64,000 nt of DNA from Zavarzinella sp. (lineage in GTDB: Bacteria; Planctomycetota; Planctomycetia; Gemmatales; Gemmataceae), in contig JAWKTI010000006.1 of NCBI GenBank assembly GCA_041399155.1, forward strand, positions 1 to 64,000, read 5' to 3'. Shown here one piece after another: positions 45,518 through 55,500 of the stretch. The notes beneath the pieces are model-generated. The model was not told where the DNA came from and searched no databases. It saw only the letters and a program-made list of their open reading frames with translations. The first letter of the stretch is position 1. Every line of letters starts with the position of its first letter. Both the position numbers and the translations under genes were made by a program.

Positions 45518-46585
45518 TTGTCCAGTTGGAAATTCAGTACGGGTTTATTGGCGTTGTTACTCCCGCTGAGTAGCACCTTTGGGCAGGAATTCCTTGATAA
45601 TCTCCTTGGGAAGCCACGGAGTTTATTTTCAAGCGATTCCCCTGCAACCACGCGACCCGGTGCAACCAAGCCCGCACCCGTTGCTCCAAAAGTGGTGCCA
45701 GAACGTTACCGCCCGGCTGGTCTGTCGGTGATGCCGCCAGAACATCGACTGCCACCCGTGCCGCAGCAGTTTCATAGTCTGCCACCTGCCACACCTGTGG
45801 GCAAAGAGTCTCCTAAACCTGTCAGTCTGCCTATTTTACCACCGACAGGAAGTACTACGTTGCAACCCACCAACTACACGGCAAGTCCAGCGGGCCCAGC
45901 AATGCCTGTAATACCTGCAAACACCCCACCAGTAGTGGAGCAGTCGGCACCGGCGAATGAATTTTACACGGGTACGCCCGTTGATACGTATTCCACTCAC
46001 GCACCGATTTATTGTCGTTCGGAGTGTGATTTTGGGCACCGCTTACCCGGTCAGTGGCTGTACCCAGGCACTGGAAGCTGGCAAATTCTGATGGGCGGCT
46101 TCTTTTCTACGGCAGTGGGGCCAACTGTCCCACCATATGAGTATGCCCCACTATCAATTCGGCGGGGCTGGATGCTGGGCAATCTGTTCCCAGAGAAAAA
46201 CATCTATCCCGGCAGTTTTGAAGTGCTGCTGGATCTGTCTTTAGCCGTGGTGACCAGTAGTTACGGTGATATACACGGTGGACCGTCGGCAATCTTCCGT
46301 TACAACATTCCTGCCATGGAAGGTGCGGTTAATCCCTACATTCAGGCAAGTGCTGGTTTTGTGATCAATGATGCCTACAAGGATAGTTCCCAGCGGGCAA
46401 TCGGACAGGCATTTGAATTTCTGCTGGGTACCGCTGCCGGTATCCGCATCATGTTGTCTGATGACGTTTCTTTTGATGTGGAAGTGGGTTTCGAGCATAT
46501 GTCGAATTTCTCACTGGGTGAACGCAACCTCGGCATCACGAATTATGGTGCCCGCTTCGGCTGGACTTATTACTTCCCAAATTAA
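45518..46585 (+). CDS. PagL-like lipid A 3-O-deacylase / acyloxyacyl hydrolase
   Basis: A 355-residue outer-membrane protein. The TTG start at 45518 is supported by the GGTGGGGGG just upstream and by a signal peptide that starts at once (MSSWKFSTGLLALLLPLSSTFG). A long Pro-rich low-complexity linker (about residues 45-145) comes next. The C-terminal beta-barrel domain ends FEHMSNFSLGERNLGITNYGARFGWTYYF, where His327 and Ser329 are the PagL-type catalytic pair. PagL removes an acyl chain from lipid A, implying an LPS-bearing outer membrane. The Pro-rich linker is unusual for the family. Confidence 0.75.
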   Translation: MSSWKFSTGLLALLLPLSSTFGQEFLDNLLGKPRSLFSSDSPATTRPGATKPAPVAPKVVPERYRPAGLSVMPPEHRLPPVPQQFHSLPPATPVGKESPKPVSLPILPPTGSTTLQPTNYTASPAGPAMPVIPANTPPVVEQSAPANEFYTGTPVDTYSTHAPIYCRSECDFGHRLPGQWLYPGTGSWQILMGGFFSTAVGPTVPPYEYAPLSIRRGWMLGNLFPEKNIYPGSFEVLLDLSLAVVTSSYGDIHGGPSAIFRYNIPAMEGAVNPYIQASAGFVINDAYKDSSQRAIGQAFEFLLGTAAGIRIMLSDDVSFDVEVGFEHMSNFSLGERNLGITNYGARFGWTYYFPN

Positions 46586-46649
46586 TTTCCTGCGAAATCA
46601 TTTTTCCGCACGATTGACCATTTCATTTACCCATCGGTACGCATGGTGG

Positions 46650-46935
46650 GGTGCAGCCTTTGGAAACGGAACGGATTCAGAACTACCTTGCGTCTTCGCG
46701 GCTTTGCGGTTGATCTTGAAAAAGAAATTCCCTTGCTTGCGCTGCGGGCTATGAAGACAAACCGCTGCTCACAGGCAAATTTCGTCACTGACGCATCCCG
46801 CTCGTTATGTCCTTTGGGAATTAATGAAGAATTTGTCTTCTTGGCGACGTGGCGTCTTGGCGGTCAATACGCATGTGTGCGACTACTTTTGAAAATGAAG
46901 AAATTTCCTTGCTGGCGCTGCGGGCTATAAAGACA
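46650..46935. repeat. Cluster of dispersed repeats (families B and C)
   Basis: Family B at 46721-46758 and 46897-46934 and family C at about 46688-46712 and 46830-46867, in the same style as 15.58-15.83 kb. The gap between the PagL-like and hflX genes contains nothing else. Confidence 0.75.
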
Positions 46936-46947
46936 AAAAAGGCTCTG

Positions 46948-48264
46948 TTATTCCAACTCTAAAGGATTTTCATCTGCCACGGTGGGGGCACTCAGCGACT
47001 TGCCCGCAATCATCCGAATTTCTCCACCATCCTGCTCGACGTGCCGCACCAGGTAGCGTGGGAGGCGACACCGCATTTTCGCAGTGGATTCCAGGTATTC
47101 CTGATGATACACTTCCGCATGGGCCTGCAGATAGGCCTGAAGACGAGAGTTTCCCAGCTCCATCGAAATATCCGCTTCGATAAAATCTTCCGTCAACTGC
47201 TCAATCACGGCTTCCTGCAACTCTTCAATCCCTTCCCCCGTTGCCCCACTGATCGCCACCACATGGGGGTGGGCCTGGGATAACAGACTGAGCACGGTGC
47301 GATCCTGCAGTTTATCGACTTTGTTTAATACCAGAATTGTCGGCTTATTGAGGCATCCCAGTTCATCTAACACTTTGTTGACCGCTTTAATGTGCTCTTC
47401 CGCGTACGGGTGGCTGCAATCGACCACGTGAAGCAGCAGGCGAGCCTGGCGGGCTTCTTCTAACGTTGCTTTGAATGATGCCACCAGGTGGTGGGGAAGG
47501 TTACGAATGAATCCTACCGTATCGCTGAGCAGCAATTTGCCAAAATCGCGGATGTGCCACTGTCGCGTGCGGGTATCCAGCGTGGAAAAGAGCTTATCTT
47601 CCACATAGACATCGGCGTGGGTCAGCCGATTCATCAGTCGACTTTTACCCGCGTTGGTGTATCCCACCAGCGAAACCGTGTATTCTTCCGCCCGACTGCG
47701 GACTTCGCGTTCTTTGCGTGCCTGAACCACCGTCAGCTTCAATTTCAGATCCCGAATCCGGGTAGCAATGATCCGGCGGTCTTCTTCTAACTGGGTTTCA
47801 CCAGGACCACGCATACCAATCCCACCAGAATAGCGGGACAAGTGGGTCCACATCTGCTTCAAACGAGGCAAAGAATACTCCAGTTGGGCCAGTTCCACCT
47901 GCAATTTTGCTTCCGGAGACCGGGCTCGGCTGGCAAAAATATCGAGAATCAGTTCACTGCGGTCCAGCACCTTGATTTTGGTGGCTTTTTCCAGGCTTTT
48001 GCCCTGTCCGGGTGTCAGATCGTTGTCAAAAATGATCAAGTCGGCATCGGTGGCCGTGGCTAATTCGACCAATTCGGCCATTTTTCCTTTGCCAATATAG
48101 GTGCCAGGGTCAATTCCGTGCCTTTTCTGGGTTAATTCCCCCACCACTTCGGCACCAGCAGATTCCGCCAGACCACGAATTTCGTCGCACGGATCATCTG
48201 TCAGCCAGTGTCGACCGGGTAAATCAACACTCACCAGGATCGCCCGTTCCTGGTTCGCGGTCAT
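46948..48264 (-). CDS. hflX: Ribosome-associated GTPase HflX
   Basis: About 438 residues from ATG 48264 (MTANQERAILVSVDL); the longer frame to 48708 overlaps the oppositely oriented lipoate ligase gene and is rejected. The N-terminal HflX domain has GKMAELVELA and FDNDLTPGQ. The G domain has GYTNAGKS (G1), LSDTVGF (G3) and NKVDK (G4). The SRYSGGIGMRGPGETQLE linker is diagnostic. HflX splits stalled or hibernating 70S ribosomes after stress. It is transcribed alone and shares a divergent promoter region with the lipoate ligase gene. Confidence 0.95.
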   Translation of the reverse strand: MTANQERAILVSVDLPGRHWLTDDPCDEIRGLAESAGAEVVGELTQKRHGIDPGTYIGKGKMAELVELATATDADLIIFDNDLTPGQGKSLEKATKIKVLDRSELILDIFASRARSPEAKLQVELAQLEYSLPRLKQMWTHLSRYSGGIGMRGPGETQLEEDRRIIATRIRDLKLKLTVVQARKEREVRSRAEEYTVSLVGYTNAGKSRLMNRLTHADVYVEDKLFSTLDTRTRQWHIRDFGKLLLSDTVGFIRNLPHHLVASFKATLEEARQARLLLHVVDCSHPYAEEHIKAVNKVLDELGCLNKPTILVLNKVDKLQDRTVLSLLSQAHPHVVAISGATGEGIEELQEAVIEQLTEDFIEADISMELGNSRLQAYLQAHAEVYHQEYLESTAKMRCRLPRYLVRHVEQDGGEIRMIAGKSLSAPTVADENPLELE

Positions 48265-48428
48265 TTCATGACGTGTTTGCTCAAACGATGAACTAATAAT
48301 CAGACTCCACGGGTGATCCCACCCAACAATCCAGTTAGTTAGACAGACGAGGACCGGTTTAGGTTCTCTTTGGGGCAGATCATATCTTAACAGAATAAAT
48401 GGGAAGTTGAACAGCAGGAGATTGATTC

Positions 48429-49160
48429 TTGAACTGCCGGATTTTACCCACCGCTGCCGCCAGTGGTGCGCTGAACATGGCACTGGATGAAGCGATGTTT
48501 CAGTATGCGCTGCAGGAAAGCCAGGCCTGCCTGCGGTTTTACACGTGGGAACGCCCCACGGTATCCCTGGGGTATTTTCAGCCGATCGAACTGCTACAGA
48601 CCCACCCACAGTTACTGCAGGCCGACGTGGTGCGTCGCCATACCGGCGGTGGGGCGATTGTCCACCACCTGGAATTGACCTATTGTCTGGCGTTACCCCC
48701 ACAGCCACAGTGGTTTACGTCAGAAAACTGGTTGTGCCGGATGCACCACATCATTCAGGAAGCCTTTCTGACATTCGGGGTGGTTACGGACGCACTCATA
48801 TGTGGGCTGGAAACGAAACGCGATCCGCTCCTTTGCTTCCAGCACCTGACACCGGGCGACCTGCATATCAATATGCAGAAAATTGTGGGCAGTGCCCAGC
48901 GACGACCTCGACAGGGACTGATGCAGCACGGCAGTATTTTACTGGCACAAAGCCCATTGACCCCCACCTTACCTGGGGTGCTGGAACTTTCTGGTATTTC
49001 TGTGGCTGGAGACGAATTGCAAACCGCCATTTGTGCGAAATTTGCCGAAGCGACCAGTACCAAATTCCTTCAGGCAGAGTGGACCGCAGATGAACTGGTG
49101 CTGGCAGAAAAAATCGCCGCCGAAAAATATGCCCACCCCACCTGGACGAATAAACGCTGA
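48429..49160 (+). CDS. Lipoate-protein ligase A-family enzyme
   Basis: A 243-residue biotin/lipoate-ligase fold protein. The substrate loop RRHTGGGAIVHH (about 75-86) and KIVGSAQRR (the catalytic Lys) are the family marks; GSILL follows. The TTG start at 48429 has AGGAG nine bases upstream. It is either a ligase or an octanoyl/lipoyl transferase (LipM- or LplA-type), attaching lipoyl groups to 2-oxoacid dehydrogenases; the sequence does not settle which. It is divergent from hflX. Confidence 0.85.
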   Translation: MNCRILPTAAASGALNMALDEAMFQYALQESQACLRFYTWERPTVSLGYFQPIELLQTHPQLLQADVVRRHTGGGAIVHHLELTYCLALPPQPQWFTSENWLCRMHHIIQEAFLTFGVVTDALICGLETKRDPLLCFQHLTPGDLHINMQKIVGSAQRRPRQGLMQHGSILLAQSPLTPTLPGVLELSGISVAGDELQTAICAKFAEATSTKFLQAEWTADELVLAEKIAAEKYAHPTWTNKR

Positions 49161-49185
49161 TTGGCTTTCAGTCCCCAGAATTCAC

Positions 49186-49203
49186 TGTATTTCTTGAAAT
49201 ACA
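49186..49203. promoter_or_regulatory. Inverted repeat before the ECF sigma gene
   Basis: TGTATTTC-TT-GAAATACA is a perfect 8-bp palindrome 50 bp before the ECF start. Its place in the promoter region suggests an operator; no T-run argues against a terminator for the preceding gene. Confidence 0.45.
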
Positions 49204-49252
49204 CCGCGTAAAATGAAAAAGTCGGCAATTATCCGCTGATGGAATCTCATCG

Positions 49253-49813
49253 ATGGTAACGACCTCTGCTAGCTTGTTGGATCGGGTTCGCACTGGTTCA
49301 GACCCATCGGCCTGGTCGCGTTTTGTCGAATTGTATACCCCCATTTTGCACCACTGGTGTCACCGTCTGCGCTTAACAGAGTCCGATAGTGCGGATTTTA
49401 TTCAGGATGTCTTTCTGATCCTGGTCTACCAGCTTCCACGGTTTCGCTACGATCCCAAACAGAGCTTCCGAGCATGGTTGAAAACAATTCTAATGAACGT
49501 CTGGCGCAACTATGAACGTAAGCGTTCACGGTTACCTGTAGCTGGGGAAAATGCAGAATTAATCGCAGATAGCGATCCTGGCCATTTGATCGATGAGGCA
49601 GAACATCGGGCATTTCTCATGAAACGGGCCTTGGAAATCGCTCAGGTGAATTTTGAACCCACTTCCTGGAAAGCCTGTTGGGAATTTGTCGTGCGGAATC
49701 GCCCAGCGGAAGAAGTCGCTGCGGAACTCCAGATCACGGTCAATGCGGTTTATCTTGCGAAATCCCGCGTTCTGCGCCACCTCCGAACGGAACTTGCCGG
49801 GCTACTCGATTAA
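49253..49813 (+). CDS. ECF-type RNA polymerase sigma factor
   Basis: A 186-residue sigma-70 family protein. Region 2 has DFIQDVFLILVYQLPRF and SFRAWLKTILMNVWRNYERKR (promoter -10 recognition). Region 4 has PAEEVAAELQITVNAVYLAKSRVLRHLR (HTH, -35). It starts a cluster with the kinase at 49913 and the caspase at 52526, which is a known planctomycete theme: the kinase N-terminus carries an anti-sigma-like zinc motif. It is preceded by the inverted repeat at 49186-49203. Confidence 0.9.
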   Translation: MVTTSASLLDRVRTGSDPSAWSRFVELYTPILHHWCHRLRLTESDSADFIQDVFLILVYQLPRFRYDPKQSFRAWLKTILMNVWRNYERKRSRLPVAGENAELIADSDPGHLIDEAEHRAFLMKRALEIAQVNFEPTSWKACWEFVVRNRPAEEVAAELQITVNAVYLAKSRVLRHLRTELAGLLD

Positions 49814-49912
49814 GTCGAACATTCTTTTTATTTCTCTGACAGATTTCAATTTGATCGGTGTACTCATTACGTAACTGATCAGTTCAGATCACTGATCCTT
49901 GAGGTTCCCCCA

Positions 49913-52303
49913 ATGCAAATGGCTTCGGAATGTCCTTCTGCCGAAATGCTTCAGCAGTTACTGTTGGGGTACGGCAATGATGCGACAGCCGACTTGTGGG
50001 AGCAACATCTGACGATTTGCCCAAAATGCACCACTCTGGCGAAAGAATTGCAATCGGATGATGAACTGGTTCGCCAAATCCGTGACTCCGCCCAGTTGAA
50101 ACAGACACCGGAGCCAGAAATCGTCTCGACGCTTATTTCCGTGTTTCGTCAGCTTATGCCAGAAGGAAATCCTGCCACATCATCCTGGTTTGGCAGTGCG
50201 GATACTACAGATTATCTGGCCGCACCATCAGCTCCCGGTGAGATCGGACGTCTGGGCCCATACACCATCAACGAGATTCTCGGTGCGGGTGGGATGGGAG
50301 TGGTCTACCGCGGTTACGATCCGCGATTGGAACGATCCATCGCTGTGAAGATCATCCGCCCGAATCTACTCGATGACAACAGCATCAAAATCCGATTTCT
50401 TGCAGAAGCCCGTGCTGCAGCAGCAGTTGAGCATGACCATATCGTCGGCGTCTACTCCATCGAAGAGCATGATGGAATATCCTGCATCACCATGCCACTC
50501 CTCGAGGGAGAAACACTCGAAAAGCGGATGCGGCAGCAAAAGGCACCGCTGGGAGCCGTCGAAATTGTAAGGATTGCCACGGAGTTGCTTTCTGGCTTAC
50601 AGGCGGCCCACGAACGTGGCCTGATCCATCGGGACATCAAACCAGGTAATCTCTGGCTGGAACATCCCACCGATCGCCTGAAAATTCTGGATTTTGGACT
50701 CGCGATGCCGTTGAACGGTGATGGTGACAGCAGGTTCGCTGGCACACCGGGGTATATGGCACCAGAACAGGCACATGGGCAGCATATCGATGGGCGTGCT
50801 GATTTATTCAGCGTGGGTTGTGTCCTTTACCATATCTCCACTTCGCAACGGCCTTTTCCAGCTGATACTCCCGTGGGGATGATTGTCCGCACCCTGACAT
50901 CATCGCCTCCTCCAATTGGCGAACTGAACCCGAAGCTGCCAGCACCCTTGACAAGCTGGATCGACAGTCTGCTGGCGAAGGAACCCCAGAATCGACCTGC
51001 AAGTACAGAAGCTGCCCTGCAACAACTGCAATCGATTACTGCCGCGATGGTCAGAAGACAGGCACGGATCACCCGCCGGCGCTGGATTGCCGGGGTGGCT
51101 GCCGCGGGAGTGATTGGAACTATCTCCGCCTGGGGCTTATTTCAGGCGAACCAGCCCAGGCCAGCCGTTCCTGTGACGATTACATTTCATGCAGATTCTG
51201 ATGTAGGTACGGTCATCCTTTCACGTGATGGGATCGAAGAGCGATTCGATCCTTCACGAGAGAAAGATCAGCTGCTGGCACCCGGTGACTACCAGATCCG
51301 TGCGGTGAAATCACGCAACAATCGAAATTTATTCCCCCAGACCCTCGTGGTACTGCCAAAAGAACCGAAGACAATCAGTCTGGCACTGGTTGGCCAGGAA
51401 GCGATGACGAAAGCCCACTCGAGTATCGTTACCGGAATCGCAGTGATTACAAAAGGAGACTCCTACACGGTACTTTCCAGCTCACTGGATCGCACCCTTG
51501 GATCGTGGGAGCCTGGCAGCAAAGAAGCACCGAAATTTGTGAACCTCGACAGCCCTGCACTGTGCCTGTCTGCCACGTCTGATGGCTCTGTGGTAGCGAC
51601 CGCTGGGGGAAACAAACGGCAGCCCTTTGATCTGGATGTTCACCTGTTCAACGGGAGAACGCTGCAAAAACGCGGGCAGCTACTTCAGGGACATACACGT
51701 CGGGTTTCAACGCTCGCACTGTCTCCAGATGGAAAACAACTGGTCTCGTCTGCTTTCGCGGAACTCCTGTTGTGGGACATCGCCAAAGGTACCAGCGATA
51801 TCCTGGAAGGTCACCGGGATTGCGAGGTGCGAGCAATTGTGTTTGACCCGAATCGAAAACAGATCCTTACGGGAGACGAGGAAGGCTTTCTTTTTCTGTG
51901 GGATCTCGAGCAGGTCAAATTTTTGCGGAAGATGAATGCGATGACGACCGGGTCTACCGGTGGTGTTACCGCAATCGCCTTCCTTCAGAATGGATTTCTG
52001 ACAACAGGGGATGATGGCGTGATCCGCCTGTGGGATCGGGACACCTTCACTCCTCGTGAGGTGAATCGAGTGAAAAAAGGGACTGTCCTGCGTTCTTTGG
52101 CGGTATCGAAAGATGATAAACGATTGCTGAGTGGTGGAGACGATGGGTGCGTGCGATTGTGGTCATTGCCCGATGGTGCGCTGTTGCACGAATTCAAAGG
52201 ACATACGAAAGCGGTCAGCGGGGTATTGTTCACCCCAAACGAGCGATCAGCAATTTCAAGTAGCGAAGATCATTCGATTCGTTTGTGGCGATTACCTTAT
52301 TGA
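49913..52303 (+). CDS. Ser/Thr kinase with anti-sigma-like zinc motif and WD40 domain
   Basis: 796 residues in three parts. The N-terminus has a HxxxCxxC motif (QHLTICPKC, 31-39) as in anti-sigma zinc-finger domains. The kinase core spans about 115-375: GAGGMG (124-129), Lys146, HRDIKPGN (239-246), DFG (260-262), APEQ (283-286). A transmembrane helix (about 391-410) follows. The C-terminal part (about 480-796) is a WD40 propeller with classic blades such as VSTLALSPDGKQLVSSAFAELLLWD. It should sense outside the cytoplasm and signal through its kinase and perhaps the sigma factor encoded 99 bp upstream. All catalytic residues are present. Confidence 0.9.
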   Translation: MQMASECPSAEMLQQLLLGYGNDATADLWEQHLTICPKCTTLAKELQSDDELVRQIRDSAQLKQTPEPEIVSTLISVFRQLMPEGNPATSSWFGSADTTDYLAAPSAPGEIGRLGPYTINEILGAGGMGVVYRGYDPRLERSIAVKIIRPNLLDDNSIKIRFLAEARAAAAVEHDHIVGVYSIEEHDGISCITMPLLEGETLEKRMRQQKAPLGAVEIVRIATELLSGLQAAHERGLIHRDIKPGNLWLEHPTDRLKILDFGLAMPLNGDGDSRFAGTPGYMAPEQAHGQHIDGRADLFSVGCVLYHISTSQRPFPADTPVGMIVRTLTSSPPPIGELNPKLPAPLTSWIDSLLAKEPQNRPASTEAALQQLQSITAAMVRRQARITRRRWIAGVAAAGVIGTISAWGLFQANQPRPAVPVTITFHADSDVGTVILSRDGIEERFDPSREKDQLLAPGDYQIRAVKSRNNRNLFPQTLVVLPKEPKTISLALVGQEAMTKAHSSIVTGIAVITKGDSYTVLSSSLDRTLGSWEPGSKEAPKFVNLDSPALCLSATSDGSVVATAGGNKRQPFDLDVHLFNGRTLQKRGQLLQGHTRRVSTLALSPDGKQLVSSAFAELLLWDIAKGTSDILEGHRDCEVRAIVFDPNRKQILTGDEEGFLFLWDLEQVKFLRKMNAMTTGSTGGVTAIAFLQNGFLTTGDDGVIRLWDRDTFTPREVNRVKKGTVLRSLAVSKDDKRLLSGGDDGCVRLWSLPDGALLHEFKGHTKAVSGVLFTPNERSAISSSEDHSIRLWRLPY

Positions 52304-52525
52304 TAAACAATCGCTGCCAATGATGAGTTGAAAAAATTGTGATCGACAGCGCGCGGAAAACAGCCGCGGCTGATTACCATCAACATCTATAACATTGGGA
52401 AAGCACCCACCGTCTATCAAATGGTGACAAACTGATTGCAATCGTGGATTCGCTGAATTCCTGCCTACTTTACTGATGCCAGTTTTCTGTATTGATTTTG
52501 CTGAAATTGTTTGGGGTATTGACAA

Positions 52526-55500
52526 ATGTCTCGACTTGCATTGCTGGTACTTTTGATTGGCATCGCCACAATCACCTTCGATTCAACGAATCACTGGTCT
52601 ACTTACGCCCAAGTGAAAGGAAAAAAGAAAAAAGGGATTGCCAAAATTCCTGAGCCAAAGCCGGAAGATATTAAAGAAGATACTTCACGGGTGTTGCCTG
52701 TTTTTGATCCAGGTTCCCATACCCAGGCGATCAGTGCCATGGGCTTCAGCAAGGATAATTCCAAACTGATCACCGTCGGACAGGATTTTACGGTGCAGGT
52801 TTGGAGCAGTTCGACTGGCGAACGACTTGATGTCCTCCGCTTGCCAGGATATGGCCGTGAAAAAGGTTACGATGCCGGGCGCTGGGATGTTGCAGCGGTT
52901 TCCGCTGATGGCAATCTGGTGGCCATCGGTGGGCAGATGAAACTGCTGAGCTCAACGGGCGATGACCGTACTGGTCGGTTAGTCATTGTGGATGTTGTGA
53001 AACGCACGGTAAATCGCGTCCAGATTCGAACCGGGCTGAATCGACCAGTAACTGCATTGGCTTTTTCCCCTGATGGAGAGATGCTGGCGATTTCAATCGA
53101 AACAGGACCAAAAGAAAATCCAGTTCTGATGATGGTGGGTGACCTCAAGAAACGAATCAAGACTGCCAACCCCATGATCAGGACCACAGACTGTCATCAA
53201 ACACTGGTACCCAGAACAATCAACAAATTGGCATTTTCGCCGGATGGTCAACAATTATTGATGAGTGATAGCTCACAAAAAATATCCATTTGGGAGATCC
53301 CCAGGGTAGCTGCTCCACAGGCGAAACTTGTGAAAGAACTGCTGCCAGAACTCGAAACCCTGGGGCTGGCCTGGTCGCCAGATGGCAGGCAGTTTGCATA
53401 TACGGTGAAAACGAACACGGAAGAGAGTCGAATCCGTGGCTTTGACATACGCTCTGCTGATGGCACGCTGGTCAAGCCCTGGCGCATACCAGACCTCACC
53501 CCTCCTCTGGGGAAGGGGTTTGTTACCATCTTTGGAATTCAATATCTGGACGCACAAACTATTTTCGTAGCAGCGAATGGTGGCCTCGCTGGTGCAGGTG
53601 GTGGGACCATTCCTGTGGTGGTTGATCTGGTCACTGGAAAGTCGCGTCAGCTCAGTTCTCACCAAGAAGGGATGGTCAATATTCCCGTCTGTGCTGCAAC
53701 GACGGATGGCAAACTCGTTGCCTACACCGTTACTGGTAATACCGAAGTGATTGTCAGCAGGCCAGACGGGACTGCACAAATTCGTTGTGGTCAGCGCAGT
53801 CCCGCACCATATTACCTCGGTTGGTCGAAAAATCCCTCCCGACCTGGATTTGCCTGGAACACGGGCGACATTCCCAAAGGTAGATTACAGGACTGGGATA
53901 CTTCCGGGTTGAAACAGGGATTTGACTTGACGACGATGGAGCCAATTGCCAATGTCGTTGTTGGCCAGTACGACACTGCTCGCTTCAAACATGGCGAGTG
54001 GTCGATAAAAAATATGAACAGGGGTGCAAAAGCACCTGACGATGGCTTTCGTGGGCTCTCGCGTTTGATGCAAGGGGAGAAGGCAATAGCGGGTATACCA
54101 GTCGGTGCGGACAATGCCCACACCCTGATTCCAAATGGAGACCAGCCACCTCTGGTAGCACTGCGACAAAAATCGTCGTTTGAGGGACCAGACGTAGGCC
54201 AGATCTACAAGTCCGATGGGACCCTTCTGACACAGGTGCTGCCGTACGCCAACATGTTTTCATACATGGCTTCCTCACCAGATGGTCGATTTCTTATCTG
54301 TACCACAGGCACCCCGCGGATCGTTATCTATCGGACGGATGGCTCACAGTATCCTCTGTTGTCCTTTGCACAACTCAACGGTGAATGGGTCTGCTGGACT
54401 CCGGAAGGGTATTATGCGGCCAGTCCCGGTGGGGAAAAACTCTTTGGCTGGGCTATCAACAATGGGCAAAACTCCCTGGTTAGTTTTCATCCTGCAGAGA
54501 AATTTGCCAAGCAGTTCCGCAGACCGGACATCATCAAACTGGCAATTGAAAAAGGATCGGTACAGGATGCGTTGCTGTCACTCAGCGTGAAGCCAGCCGA
54601 TCAGAATAATATTACATTGCCACAGGCGAAGCTGACACTTGTCTCAAAAACCGAAACAAAAGTTATTCTGAAAGCAGAAGCATGGTCCAGTGACAAAGAA
54701 AAGCCGGTGTTGTCCATGCGTGTGTTTCTGGATGGTCGCCCAATTGCCGATGGTAAAGGGGACTGGTCGCCAGCAATAAACGGTTCAGCGGAAGCAACTT
54801 TCGAGCTCGATATCCCCACTGGTGAACGTCCATTTGAATTCAGACTGTTTGTGCGGAACGCTCAAGGTTCAAACAGTTCCGAACCGGTGATGGTGATTGG
54901 CAAACCAGAAGCCGCCAACAGCTCGAAGTTATATCGCCTGTGCATCGGCATTAATGAGTACCAGAATTCGATTACGAAACTGAACGCAGCAACGAAAGAT
55001 GCCAAGGATATTTTCGAAAGCTTTGCCTCGAACTGTGTGGGCCAGGGGAATCTCTTCGGCGTTACTGGTGGTGAACTGATTCTCGATCAGGATGCCACCA
55101 GGGACCGCATTCTCCAAGAGATCAAGAAAGCTCGCAAAGCAACGAAGCCAGGCGACTTGCTGGTGATATTCTTTGCTGGCCACGGTGTGAAACAGGTTAT
55201 CCCGGGCAAGGATGATGAAGAAGAGAAATCGGACTATTTTCTGCTGACTTATGAAGCGAATACACAAAAAGATCTTACTGGTTGTTCACTTTCCGGAAGT
55301 GACCTTCAGAAAGCACTTGCGGATATCGAATGCCCTGTTTTACTGCTCCTGGATGCGTGTCACTCGGCGGAAGCAATCAAGTCGTTACATTCGGTGAGCG
55401 CGACGAGACAATTTCGGTCAGCCACCGATGATCTGACACGTACGATGATTGACGAACGGGTGGGAGTCACAGTGATGTCGGCAGCAATGTCCAGGGAGCA

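Noticed and set aside
48265..48708. N-terminal extension of the hflX frame
   Set aside because: It overlaps the divergent lipoate ligase gene, and the ATG at 48264 gives the normal HflX length.
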